Origin: Selaginella moellendorffii
Lineage: Eukaryota > Streptophyta > Lycopodiopsida > Selaginellales > Selaginellaceae
Reading direction: 5' to 3'
NCBI RefSeq assembly: GCF_000143415.4
Contig: NW_003314272.1
Span: 1,769,146 to 1,833,145, forward strand
Length of the DNA: 64,000 nt
Shown piece by piece: positions 54,041-64,000 of this stretch. The notes beneath the pieces were generated by a model. It was not told the DNA's origin. It saw only the letters and a program-made list of their open reading frames with translations, and did not search any database. The first letter of the stretch is position 1, and the number at the start of each line of letters is the position of its first letter. The position numbers and the translations under genes were made by a program.

Positions 54041-55260
54041 TCAGAACGTAATGAGATCGTCGCTGTTCTTGGTGTTCTTCTTGCTGGAACTGGAGCTCTT
54101 GCCGCCGAAAACCAGCTCGTCCAGCTTGTCGATCGATGCCGATCCTTCTTCTGTGGCGTTTTGCTTCTGGCGAGTTCGTACCAGGGATTCCTCCGATGGA
54201 CCCTCTTCTTCGGCGGCGGCCGCGAAAGTTGGAAGGGCTGGCTGCGCTGCCTCCGATGGAGCTCGGCCGACGAACAGGTCCTCGAACTTCTGCAACACTC
54301 GCTGGAGCTCGTCGTTAACTTGGAGGCCCTCGAACATCAAGCTTTCGTTCTCCGGCGACCCCTCCAGCAGTCTGTGCACGCTCAGCTGGGACTGGCGGCA
54401 CTGCTCGACCAGCGCTCTGGTGAGATCATCCTAAAACGACGAGCAAAGAGTATGAGAAAACAAATCTCCACAATAAGAGAATTTTTCTCACCTCGAGAGC
54501 CTCTTTCTGCGGTGATGACGACAACACGGTTGACAAAAGCTCGCTACTGTTGCGAGCAACATCAAAAACTTCCTTTGGATCCGCCTTGGGGTCGCTTTGA
54601 GCGCGAGCCAACGATGAGGACTGGATTGGAGCCGACTGTGGCGGGGTGAAAATCGGAGCGAGGCTCTCCTCGTCTCTTCCAGGGAATCTTATGCCTCTCG
54701 ACCGCAAGCTCTGTAGAAAAGAAAAACCGACAAAGAAAAAATCATTGACACAGACTAGAAAAACTGCCACATACCTTGTAAGTTTCTTCAAACACGGGTA
54801 AGTACCGTAACTCCTCCGTGGCCTCGCCCCACGACTCGATCATCCTTAGAATCTTATCCCGGTTCTGCGAGCTCGTCTGGGGATCGTCCACAAGCTTCAC
54901 CATCTCGTCCAGCACCTTCTCGGAGGCCACCTCGGCGAACATCTTCTCGCAGTTCTTCACGCAAGTCTCCAAAAGTACCAAAGCCAGGAGCTGCACCGCA
55001 GGACTCTTGGAGCTCAGCCGCTTCTTCACGCCCCTCATAACATCCTGTCCGGTGAGACCCTCGGCATTCACCATGTCACAAATCTGCAAGTTCTTGCCCC
55101 AATCCGGAGAAAAGCCGTTCTTTTCCGAGGTCGCCTCCTCCACGAACTTGTCAGCCTGGCTCGACCCCTGAAACACCTCCTTCATCTTGTCCCCGAGGCT
55201 GTTCATCCTCTGGCTCATCCTGCCACCAAGAGCCGCGAACTTCTCCCGAATCTCCGACAT
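54041..55260 (-). CDS. TOM1-like (TOL) protein, VHS plus GAT domains
   Basis: Exons in transcription order are 55260-54775, 54710-54492 and 54430-54041 (364 aa). An unusual N-terminal ~35 residues (MSEIREKFAALGGRMSQRMN) come before the VHS domain, which has VEEATSEKNGFSPDWGKNLQ, CDMVNAEGLTGQDVMRGVKK, LALVLLETCVKNC and RYLPVFEETYKSLRSRGIRFPG. The GAT domain follows, with DDLTRALVEQCRQSQLSVHR and NDELQRVLQKFEDL. The C-terminus is acidic and Ser-rich. TOLs bind ubiquitinated membrane cargo early in endosomal sorting, doing the job of ESCRT-0, which plants lack. Confidence 0.9.
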
Positions 55261-55682
55261 CTCTCCTCCTTCCCAGATCTCAAAAACCTCGGCGCTGTGA
55301 CTTCCACTCCACTCACCGACTTGCTCGCTACCCTGCCCGCTGCCGACTCAAATCTATCAGCTACTTGTTCCTGCGAGCTCCACCTCCTTTTTAAATTCGT
55401 TTCTTCGCGTAGCCGCTGACGACCCAGAAGCTGTCACAAAAGCCTCCTAGGATAACCAAAAAAGCTTTCGTGCTTTTCCGTGCTTTCCCTGCTTTCCCTG
55501 CTCCTACTTTTCTTCGTTAGTGTGCTGCTGAGTGTGCCGATGCCAAAGCTTGACCGGCGATGCAATGCACCCTATAGGGAATCCTCTCGTGAATATTCTC
55601 CCATAGTAGAATATGCCACCACCTTTTCTCGTCGTAATTTTCCTCACAAACCATCGACCGGTGGTGAGAATCAATTCAGCGA

Positions 55683-56589
55683 TCATTGTATTCCACCTGC
55701 AAGAAAAAAAACATTCTATCAGCAATTCAATCGCGAAAGAAAAGAGGATCTTACCCTCCGAGTCTCCCAAAGTTCCCTGGCAGCTCTCCGAGACGTAGTC
55801 GCAAGCTATGGCGCCTTTCCCTCCATGGAGCTGCGGCTGCGAGCTCGTAGAGTCGCCATGGAAGCACGGGACGTCGGCGTCGCACGGGACGGACACGCTG
55901 TTGAGGTAGAATCCGCCGGAGAGCGCCTGGAGCTGCGGAGAACACTCGTCACCGTTCGCAGCGGCGCCGCCGCCACCGCCGCCACCGCGGCCATTCGTGC
56001 TGCATGGCCGCTTGAACGGGAAGCACCCGAGCTCCGCGTCGATCCTCCCCCGGAACTCGGACAGGAGAGCTCGCAGCCTCGCCACCTCCGCCTCGAGCGC
56101 CGCCTGGCCCTGGAGCCTCTTGACAAGCTGCTGGTTGAGCGCTTTGAGCTGCGCAACCTGTTCTTCGAGATAGGCGGCGTGAGCCTTCTTCTTCTCACGG
56201 TACTTTCGCACGGCCTCGCGGTTCCCCAGCGGCCGCTTCTTGCTGGATTGCGGCGCTGCGGCGGCGGTGGTGGCGGTGGTAGCGGCGGTAGCAATGCTGC
56301 CGGGACCTAGAGCTTCAGAGCCTGGGCGATGATGGTCTTCTTCCTCCTTTTGGTGCGAGGAGCCCTCCTCCGGCGATGCGAAGAGCTGCGTGTGCGTGTG
56401 GAAGCAAGTGTGCGTGTGCGTCTTGTCCGGGCCGGGAGGATTGCAAGTGTGAGTATGCGTACAAGTGTGCGTGCTCTTGAGGATCTCGTCCAGGAAGCTC
56501 TCCATGGCGCTGTGGTCGTCGTCACATACCAGATTGGAGGCGCCGCAGAAGATATCGTGGTCGGAGAAATCCACTTCGCCATCGTCCAT
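55683..56589 (-). CDS. F-group bZIP transcription factor (bZIP19/23-like zinc sensor)
   Basis: Two exons, 56589-55755 and 55696-55683 (282 aa). The second exon codes only the last few residues, ending SEGGIQ. The start MDDGEVDFSDHDIF matches F-bZIPs. Residues about 40-67 hold the Cys/His-rich zinc-sensor motif, with THTCTHTHTCNPPGPDKTHT followed by HTCFHTHT. The basic region is KRPLGNREAVRKYREKKKAH, followed by a leucine zipper and LLSEFRGRIDAELGCFPF. In Arabidopsis, bZIP19 and bZIP23 bind Zn at this motif and activate zinc-uptake genes when Zn is low. The motif is intact here, so zinc sensing appears to be conserved. Confidence 0.93.
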
Positions 56590-56725
56590 TTCCTTGGATT
56601 GCTTTCTCCTCTTCGTCCTCGCGACAACCCTAAACCCCCAATGCAGGGTATATTCGCGGAATGATCACGTACCCATGCCATGTTTGAATTTTTGTGGCCG
56701 CTGGCTCGCTAGGGTTTTAGGGACG
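56590..56725. promoter_or_regulatory. Minimal divergent promoter, F-bZIP and possible small gene
   Basis: 136 bp lie between the bZIP ATG and the ATG at 56726. AACCCTAAACCCCC (near 56629) and TAGGGTTTTAGGG (near 56709-56721) are telo-box-like elements on both sides, the second within 20 bp of the right-hand ATG. Confidence 0.4.
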
Positions 56726-57316
56726 ATGGCGGCCGCGCTTTGGCGCTCTCCAGCCGCGCGGATCGTCTCCCAGGTACGAATGAATCGGCTCCTCGATCGC
56801 TTTATTCGTTGTCACGGATATTTTTTAGCTGCGATGCGAATCTCGCCTGTTGGGTGTTAGATTGACAGGCGATCGAATTGATTTCAATCCGATCGCGAGA
56901 TTTCTAGTGCTCTCACTGCTCATGAAGGCATCACAAGCATTTTCTTTTGTTGTCACTCGAACAAACGGCGGTAAGAAATTTTATTGTTTCTGTGCAAGCA
57001 CTTAATATTGTTCTAGAGTGGAATCTTTTTGGCACTCGTCCTGTTCTATCTAAAGTGTTCGCTGTGAATGGAGACGGAACTCAAAGGTGTTGTCTCTTTT
57101 CTATTTCTCTACGCCGTTACTTCGTATGCCATGAGTTCCTTGCGGATGTTGGACAATGCATTGGCTCCTTTTTGTTTCACTTTTTCTTAGGCTTTGACGA
57201 CCGCCAGTGAGGTTTTGCAGGATCAGCAAGGAGCTGGTCACCGAAGATGGAGACTATTCTCTTTTGCGGCTCTTTTTCCTTTCATCTCAACCTGCGTGAG
57301 GACGAGAAGCATCTAA
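56726..57316 (+). CDS. Possible 57-aa mitochondrial protein, two exons
   Basis: ATG at 56726 opens MAAALWRSPAARIVSQ, which looks like a mitochondrial presequence and ends exactly at a CAG|GTACG donor (56773). A clean acceptor at 57190 (TTTTTCTTAG) leads in the same phase to ALTTASEVLQDQQGAGHRRW, then a hydrophobic RLFSFAALFPFISTCV, and a stop at 57316. The product would be a presequence plus one membrane helix, the layout of small respiratory-chain subunits, but I cannot match it to one. Alternative internal exons exist in the 417-bp intron, including an open piece ending LSKVFAVNGDGTQR. Low certainty. Confidence 0.3.
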
Positions 57317-57751
57317 TCCTACAGTAAGTGTGAGCATTTCTTCTGCTAGCTTTAAGTTTCGTATTACAGCGACCCAAGGTACACGTTTTTCGTTTTTCAT
57401 TCTCGTGCCGGAATAACGAATGGCGCTCTTTTTTGCTGCTGGAAATTCGTAATTCAGATGAACAGTGACGAAGAAACTTATGGACGTAAATCCGAGCCAT
57501 CAAAATCCGTTCCAGATCTCGTACACTATCCACGGAGATTTCGCAGATATACTACATTCAAAATTTTCTGGCAATCGGGCTCTAGGGCTTTCCAAGCGCG
57601 AGTTTTTGATTCTGGGACCGGTTCTAGAGTCGCCCACGACAATGCCGCTGCCAGGATTTTTGGTATGTTCTCGAGCTGATTTTGCCGTTACTTTCCCGTC
57701 TCTGACTCGATCACAGGTGTTGTGATTGATTTTCCGGCCCAAGTTATTGCA
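57317..57751. other. Spacer upstream of the long coiled-coil gene
   Basis: Open frames on both strands overlap here without motifs. It could hold extra exons of either neighbour. I can support none. Confidence 0.35.
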
Positions 57752-60288
57752 ATGGCTGGAAGTTGCTTCAAAAAATTCGGAAACAAGAGGAGCAAGCAAG
57801 CTCGGAAAAGTCTGAAATTCATATCCAGGTACCTTTCGATTAACCCGGCTGAAGAAGCATTCCCGATTGTAGCAGAATACTCCGGGGTTGCATTGTCTTT
57901 CATCACTCTCGGGACGTTGATAAGACGATATCACGGCAGAAGGAAATTGACCGTTTTCAACCGGAAGCGCCAGAAAGCAACAGTAAAGTTCCTGGTAAAC
58001 AGAGCAATGGAAAGACTACGAGATATAGCCGCTAGAGCAAGCATGCTGGAGAAAAGGATCTCCACAACTGCTGACCCAGCTGAGCTTCAACGCCAGCTCG
58101 ATGAAGCCAGGGTCAGGAGAACTGAGGATGCAAAAGCCAACGAAAAAGTCATGGCGATGTTTTCAACACAAGAGCAGCGCTGGAAGAACGAGCAGAAAAG
58201 ATTGAAGGAAGTGATCGAGACGCTGAGGAAAGAGCTGACCGAGTGCATTAGACGTCTTCAAGTTGGGACTGACACCAGCTGCTTGCAATGCAAGGAAAAG
58301 AATCTTATGATCAGCGATCTCAAGGGCCAGCTAAAGGAAAAAGATTTCTTGATGGCTGCCGCTAAAGAAGATGGAGATATGGAACGCAGTGAAAAGTGCG
58401 AGCTCGTTCAGAAGCTGGCTACTGCTGAGAAAATGGTCGACAGATGCCAAGAAACTCTTGTTGCTGAGGCCAAAGCTCGTAAAGCCGCCGAAAGTATGGT
58501 GGAAAACTTAAGAGCAAAAATGGCTGCTGAGTTTGAAGTTCACGAAGCTGCTGCCGACGATCTGAAACAAAAGATATCTGCTGAGGCTGAGACTCGTGGT
58601 GCAGAATGTGACAAGCTCAAAGAAGAACTCAGAGTTCAGGAAGACGTTTTGGCAACAGTGTTAGCAAGGATAAACACTCTAAAGACAGAGAAAAGCGAGC
58701 TGTTAGAGAAGCTGGACTCAGCAGCGAAGGACAACAAGATTTCAGGGGTCTTCGCCAGGCTGCGGCGATTTGACGTGCAGGCAGCACAACAAAGAGAGCT
58801 CCACTCGTACGCGGAACAAGTGGCAGAACTGGAAAAGCAAGTTAATTACTATCAGCAGCGAGTACAACAGCTTGAAGAGTGTGCTCTACTGCGCTTGGAT
58901 CAGTTTGACATTCGGAAAGATGGTGACGAGGAATGTTTAGACAACACTCTTTCCATCAGTCCAGCAGGAACAATTGTTGAAGTCTTTAATCTCAACGCTG
59001 CGAAGCATTTACTGGCGCTGTACATAGATGCGGAACGCGCAAGGGACCTTGAACTTAGCCGGTGGAGAAAACTCTATTCCGCAGCGAAGATGGCTATGAA
59101 TATGGTGCAAACAACAAACTCGTATCAAGGTACATGTTTGATGAGTTCGTTTACGTGACCCTGAAATGAACCTTTGCTTTTTACAGAAGCGGCTCCCAAC
59201 GATTCAAACATCAAGCAGTACATCGAAGCCGCTAAAGCTCAGCATACAGCAGAACTAACTGGCAGACACTGCCACGAGATCGACTCGTTTGAGCGGCATA
59301 TGAAGGCTAAGGATGAGAGGATGGAAGGTTTGCGAATGCATTTACTCTCACTGGAGCAACAAATTAAGGCAAGGGACTCGCAGCTCAAACACATGGCCAG
59401 TCTTTTAGATGCTGAAGCCGCCATGCGAAAGGAAACAGAGTCCCTGATACAGGAAACAAGGCAGCAGTTGCAAACGTACTTGAACAAACCAACGAGTCGT
59501 TCTAACAGAAGATCAAACAAGGAGCCAGAGTTGAACGTGGAAGGAATTCTGGAGCCGGACGAAGCTGGGCTCCACGGAAAGGATTTGCAGCTTGCATTCG
59601 TTGAGGCAAAGATAGTCCAGCCGCAAATGCGGCACGAGGAGGTATTCCAAGAGAAGGATCAACCATCCGTAAGAACGGAGAGGTCGACAGAGCAGAGTGA
59701 GAGTCAACAATTAACATCTCGTCCCAGGATGCAGGAAGCTTCAGAAACAAACAGATCAGAAGCTTCGACTTCTTCAATGATGGTACGCTTGGTGTTTAGT
59801 TTCTCGTTCTCAGACACTGATACTCACAGGAAACTGAGAAGAACAATCTCAATCCAAATCCGGAGTAAGTCGCGTCGTCCATTCTTTTTGTCGTAAAATC
59901 ACGGTGTGATGAACAGGACGGGTCTAGCCAGCATTCTCGAGAAGCAACTTCACGAGTACCATGTCCTCTTCCAAAAAATCAACGATCTTTCGGTTTGTGA
60001 TTGCAACTTCCTGTGCCAAAGTTTTCTAATCTTTGACCACAGGCACAGGCCGAAAAGCCCGTCAAGACTGGCTCGATCTCGCCATCTTCGTTACTTCCAA
60101 GAGCTCTTGAGCTCCAACACGAAGTCCAAGCCTCGGGAAACAAGCTCTCGGCGATACAATCCATCTCCAGTTTCATGGCTCCATCCAAAGACGAGGAGCC
60201 ATCTCGAGTGTTGAAAGAACACTTAGCGCAAATCCAGAAGCGCCTGGAGATGAAAATCGCGAACTTGCTGGGGAGGTTCATATCGTGA
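57752..60288 (+). CDS. Long coiled-coil protein of unknown function
   Basis: Five exons (57752-59129, 59187-59782, 59830-59864, 59917-59992, 60043-60288) close in frame at 776 aa. The N-terminus is basic (MAGSCFKKFGNKRSKQARKS) with a weak hydrophobic stretch, then extended coiled coil rich in Glu, Lys and Ala (KAAESMVENLRAKMAAEFEV, EQVAELEKQVNYYQQRVQQL). A polar linker of about 120 residues and a C-terminal helical segment follow (LKEHLAQIQKRLEMKIANLL). A CLQCKEKN motif near residue 180 is the only Cys pair of note. No enzymatic domain is visible. It may be structural (cytoskeleton, tethering); I do not recognise a named family. Confidence 0.7.
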
Positions 60289-60549
60289 CCGCTAAACCAC
60301 TCGGTCAATCCTCACCGTTTATGTGGCAGTGCTGACTTGGCAGCACGCGATTGGGCAGTACACAGCATCCACGGTGGTATTTCCTCCACGTGGTCCCATA
60401 TACCCTAATCGAGCCGTGACGCTGCTTGGGCTTGGCGCTGGAAAGATCGTCATGAGCTAAATGCTCGCCAGAGGTAGAATCGCAGGAACTAGAATCGCCA
60501 GAGGTGGATCGTAGCGCTAGGAACTAGAATCGCTAAGTGTCTAGAGAGA

Positions 60550-61600
60550 ATGGCGCAATTGGTAGAGGAGTGGTACAGGCAAATACCTATCATCACGCGC
60601 TCCTACCTCACATTGTCTGTGCTCACTACTGCTGGTTGCGCGCTAGAGGTAAAATCTCTTCTCTTGTTTGGAGTGTTTGGAGTGTTTTCTCTAATTTTTT
60701 TCTCTTTGTTCTTTTTTCTGGTGCGTGTAGGTGATCTCACCTCTCAATGTATACCTGAACCCAATGCGCGTTGTCAAGCACTACGAAGTCTGGCGCTTGG
60801 TCACAAACTTCTTCTACTTTGGTCGACTTGGTGAGTGGCTTCTCAAGCTTTTGTTTTGGCGAGTGATTCTCAACTCTCTTTTTATCTCTTTTTTCTTGAT
60901 CTTTGTTTGTAGATCTCGACTTTCTCTTTCACATGTTCTTCCTCGCTCGGTACTGCAAACTTCTGGAAGAGACTTCGTTCCGGGGAAGAACGGCCGACTT
61001 CTTCTTCATGCTGCTCTTCGGTGGGAGCCTGCTGACGCTGATCGTGGTTCTCGGCGGCATGGTTTCTTTCCCTTTGCCGTTTGCCGAGATTCTCTTCCTG
61101 AGTAACTCCCTCACGTTTATGATGGTACGCCAAACATGTTAATTCTTGTGAGCGCATTGTCGTTGTTCCGTGCTGACTTTGTGTGCCTCGTTTTCCAGGT
61201 GTACGTCTGGAGCAGAAGGAATCCTTACGTACACATGAGCTTTTTGGGCCTCTTCAGCTTCACCGCTCCTTACTTGCCTTGGGTAAAATAGTTTCTCTTC
61301 CAGCGTTCTTTATCTCAAATCACGCAATGGTTCCAGGTTCTCCTTGGCTTCTCTGTAATGGTGGGAAGCAGCCCCTGGGTCGATCTCCTCGTAAGCTTTT
61401 CTCTGCCAAAAGACTTCAATCTTTTTAATCTCCTTTCACAGGGAATGGCCGCTGGTCATGTCTACTACTTCCTCGAGGACGTCTATCCCCAAATGACGGG
61501 CCGGAGAGTGCTCAAAACTCCCGGTTTGATCAAAGCGTTGTTCCCGGAAGAGATTGTGGTCGTCCACAGGCCTCCCGCGGTCGCTGGAGCTGTCCATTAA
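60550..61600 (+). CDS. Derlin (DER2 type), ER-associated degradation
   Basis: Six exons (60550-60648, 60731-60830, 60913-61124, 61199-61282, 61337-61390, 61442-61600), 235 aa. Conserved text runs the whole length: [80 protein letters not shown] and [20 protein letters not shown], ending in a short cytosolic tail. Derlins are inactive rhomboid-like proteins in the ER membrane that help retrotranslocate misfolded proteins. All introns are under about 85 bp. Upstream, an ATACCCTAATCG box lies about 150 bp before the ATG. Confidence 0.94.
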
Positions 61601-61847
61601 GTCGAGAACTCAAATGGAAGAAGGGTGGAGCGAGGCGAAAGCAAGAATGAAAGAAGGAAAGGAAAGCCATGTCTCGCTCGCTCGAGAAACAAAGCTTGTA
61701 AAGAACACAAAGGTTTTGGCTTAATTATCGACTAATCGTGATTAAGGGCTAAGCAGTGGCGGTTTTGTGGCTAAGCAAGAAAGGCCAATGGGAGCCTGTT
61801 TTTAGGGCAGGGTGTGGAGTGAACGGTGAAGATCTGTGAGGGGCGCG

Positions 61848-63149
61848 ATGGATCATCTGCATGAGCATCAACGCTCCACAATCGATCGTCACCATGAATT
61901 TGAAAACCAGGGATTTGTAGAAGAGGAAGAGGAGGCGGGCGCCAAGGGCGCGGGAGAGGGCGGCGAGGGCGCGCATGGATTCCAGGAGGAGGAAGACGAT
62001 GGCGCTGGCGATGGCGCTGGCGATGGCGATGGCGCCATGGTGGATCTCGAGGAGGAGGAGCCCGTCATGGATGAGGAGCATGCAGGAGGGAGCCAGCTTA
62101 CTCTCTCGTACCAGGGCGAGGTCTATCTCTTCGAGAACGTCCCCGTGGAAAAGGTACGAGATTTCTGTCGCCCTACTCCCTCCCCGGAAGGATTTCTTGG
62201 TGTTTCTTCTACGTTCTTGGGGAAATTTTTCTTTCTCCTTTGTTTGCTCTCATATTTTTGTGTTCTTGTTGGTTTCCAGGTCCATGACGTTTTGACGGTT
62301 CTGGGTGGACAGGAGATCCAATCCTTCACCAATGTACCTAGTTATCTCGCATATCCTAAGGTGTTTGGATCGATCACTCCCTTTTATTTTTCCAGTGTTG
62401 TAACTTATTCTTCTTTTCTTCGCTTTTTCCAGAATCAAAGCTTGCTGGAACCACCCGGGCCTGGGCAGCGATTAAATCCGAGGGACAGAGAAGAATACAT
62501 CCGCAGGTACCGTGAGAAGCGAGAGAGGCGGATATGGGGGAAGAGAATTCTCTACTCGGTGAGAAGCAATGTAGCCGTGAAGATGAACCGGCACAAAGGC
62601 CAGTTTGCTCCCTTCAAGGTCAAAGAGGAAGAGTCCGAGGAGAAGCCGGCAACTTCGACTCCGGCAGTAGAGACTGTGTAAGCTGGTTTTATTTTTTCCT
62701 TCACTCTGGTTACTCAAAGCTATGGATCTTTTTCTTCCTTGTTTACCGCAGTTGCCAGGGCTGTGGATGTGCATCTGGAACAACACCGATGATGCGAAAA
62801 GGTCCAGCCGGACCAAAGACGCTGTGTAATGCCTGCGGTCTTATGTGGGCAAATAAGGTACGTGTTTTGGCGTTTGGAACGAAAGCAAGAACATATATTC
62901 CGTGAACGTTTATTGCAGGGTGTCCTGAAAAGCTCGCAAGTTCGGGAACAAAAGACACCACAGCAGCCACTGCAACACCAACAGCACCAACAACAACAGG
63001 ATGATCTGGTGCCGTGCCAAAACTCATCACCCAAGGTACGTGTGTCCCTCTTGCACTGTTCCATTTGGTTTTCCGGTTGAAAGCCACTTTCTGAAACATG
63101 CTCTGTCCAGGTACCCAGGGGCACCAAGAGAAAGACACGAGCAACATAA
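61848..63149 (+). CDS. GATA factor with TIFY and CCT domains (ZIM/ZML type)
   Basis: Six exons (61848-62153, 62280-62360, 62433-62677, 62752-62857, 62919-63035, 63111-63149), 297 aa. The N-terminus is highly acidic. The TIFY region reads [20 protein letters not shown] with the core at [11 protein letters not shown], the CCT domain has [20 protein letters not shown] followed by [18 protein letters not shown], and the GATA finger is [20 protein letters not shown] followed by [15 protein letters not shown] Gln/His-rich stretch and a basic end (GTKRKTRAT) close the protein. The domain order matches the plant ZIM/ZML group of nuclear regulators. In Arabidopsis these are linked to light-stress and cryptochrome responses and growth. 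The in-frame GTG upstream is not used. Confidence 0.93.
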
Positions 63150-64000
63150 CTTTCCTCTCCTCCGATTTCGAATTTTTTGGTTTCGAGAATACACACATAA
63201 AAACGGGACACGAATTACTTGCTCACACTTGTACGTACGTTCTCCTCGTCTCTCTTTCTTACTTGGTGCGTGTTTGATCCTGGAAGGATTGAATCAACGT
63301 CCAGAGAATTCCAGCAGCTTCTTGACGTGTCGTCTCGATCCCGGTCACGTGAACACCCGGCGCATTAGCACGTCACAGTGCGAAGATCATCGCCAAAGTG
63401 CTTACAACTCCGAGTTGATCCCAAAGTCACCGCCGCTTCCCAGCGAGGCACGTAACACCAGGCGCTGTCAAGAAAAAACTTCTCTCACTCGAGAGAGAGA
63501 GAGAAAGAGAGAGAGGAGATCCAAGTTTGCGGCTCTAAACCAACTTCTACACGCCATTTTAACGCGAGAAACACACAAGACAAGCCAAGATTTCGTGAGG
63601 CTTTGGCAAAGCGCATGGGCCTTTTGCTTGCATTGGTAGCCAAGAGTGGCTACGTGTAGTCCACCGGGGCCCCACGTAGCACCTTCCGCCACCGTCAGAT
63701 AGATCTCCCCGGCTTTTGTGACGCGTCCCGCCATCCGGCCGTTGATTTGCCGTCAGTGGTGCGGATATTCTGTGTGGGTGCTGACGGCGTCAAATCTCTT
63801 CCTTGGTGGCTTCAAACAAGAGGAGAGAAGCGAAGGTATAGCGCGCAAACAAGAGCTCCAAACACTGCGGGAGGAGAGAGGAGGCGTGTGAGAGTTTCGC
63901 ATTCTAGATTTTTATAGGCGGCGCGAGAAATCTTCTGTGTTCTTGTTTTCTCCAAGAGCTAGAGCTAGCGCATTCCAGGGAGGATTCGCGGCAAATCGGT
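63150..64000. promoter_or_regulatory. Intergenic region with candidate promoter of a gene beyond the window
   Basis: No coding exon is visible. A GA-dinucleotide tract lies near 63488-63518. Several ACGTG cores occur (near 63328, 63345, 63370 and 63650). A TTTTTATAGG element (about 63908-63918) followed by CT/GA-rich leader-like sequence suggests that transcription of a + strand gene starts near 63945 and continues past the right edge. Confidence 0.35.

Noticed and set aside
56878-57100. Possible internal exons (one reading EWNLFGTRPVLSKVFAVNGD) for the small gene at 56726
   Set aside because: They can be spliced in frame only with weak or absent acceptors and then run into a stop; direct splicing of exon 1 to 57191 is simpler, though not proven.

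Overview
This window looks like nuclear DNA of a land plant, most likely a lycophyte close to Selaginella (inference). Genes are densely packed and cut by many short GT-AG introns of about 50-110 bp. The gene set is plant-typical: class III peroxidase, RLCK VII kinase, PPR protein, GATA/TIFY/CCT factor, F-group bZIP, small LysM proteins and an STR-type ABCG transporter. There are no bacterial-type operons, ribosome binding sites or CRISPR arrays.

Layout. Positions 1-10.6 kb are gene-poor and decayed: an ATAD3-type AAA-ATPase pseudogene, a hevein/GH17 glucanase pseudogene, a 4-kb mosaic of direct, inverted and tandem repeats, and a Ty3/gypsy integrase remnant. From 10.6 kb onward there is a gene about every 2 kb: SNM1-type nuclease, RLCK, calmodulin-like protein, P58IPK, peroxidase, a short metallothionein-like gene rebuilt from three small exons, MSRB, STR-type ABCG, an orphan, beta-amylase, a Crinkler-like P-loop NTPase, a UPF0193-like gene, PPR, neprosin, USP39, two small LysM proteins, ACX4, a tail-anchored coiled-coil protein, CCCH zinc finger, NUP35, half-size ABCD transporter, TOM1-like, F-bZIP, a possible tiny mitochondrial protein, a long coiled-coil protein, Derlin and a GATA/TIFY/CCT factor. 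Every splice-resolved model named here closes in frame from ATG to stop, which is the main internal check on exon borders. The Crinkler-like gene is the exception.

How the genes relate. Plant gene neighbours need not cooperate, but some themes appear. ACX4, a PMD-like division factor and an ABCD transporter place three peroxisome-linked genes within 10.5 kb. P58IPK and Derlin act in ER protein quality control. Spacing is tight: three divergent pairs have only 99-136 bp between start codons, and two convergent pairs have about 30 bp between stop codons. AACCCTAA/AGCCCTAA boxes sit beside many start codons.

The most unusual points are: a Crinkler-like NTPase lying exactly between two direct copies of a host BAM/UPF0193 junction; an ACX4 that lacks a C-terminal PTS1 but carries a consensus-perfect N-terminal PTS2; the unannotated Cys-rich metallothionein-like gene; and the interleaved inverted repeats at 5.7-9.1 kb.
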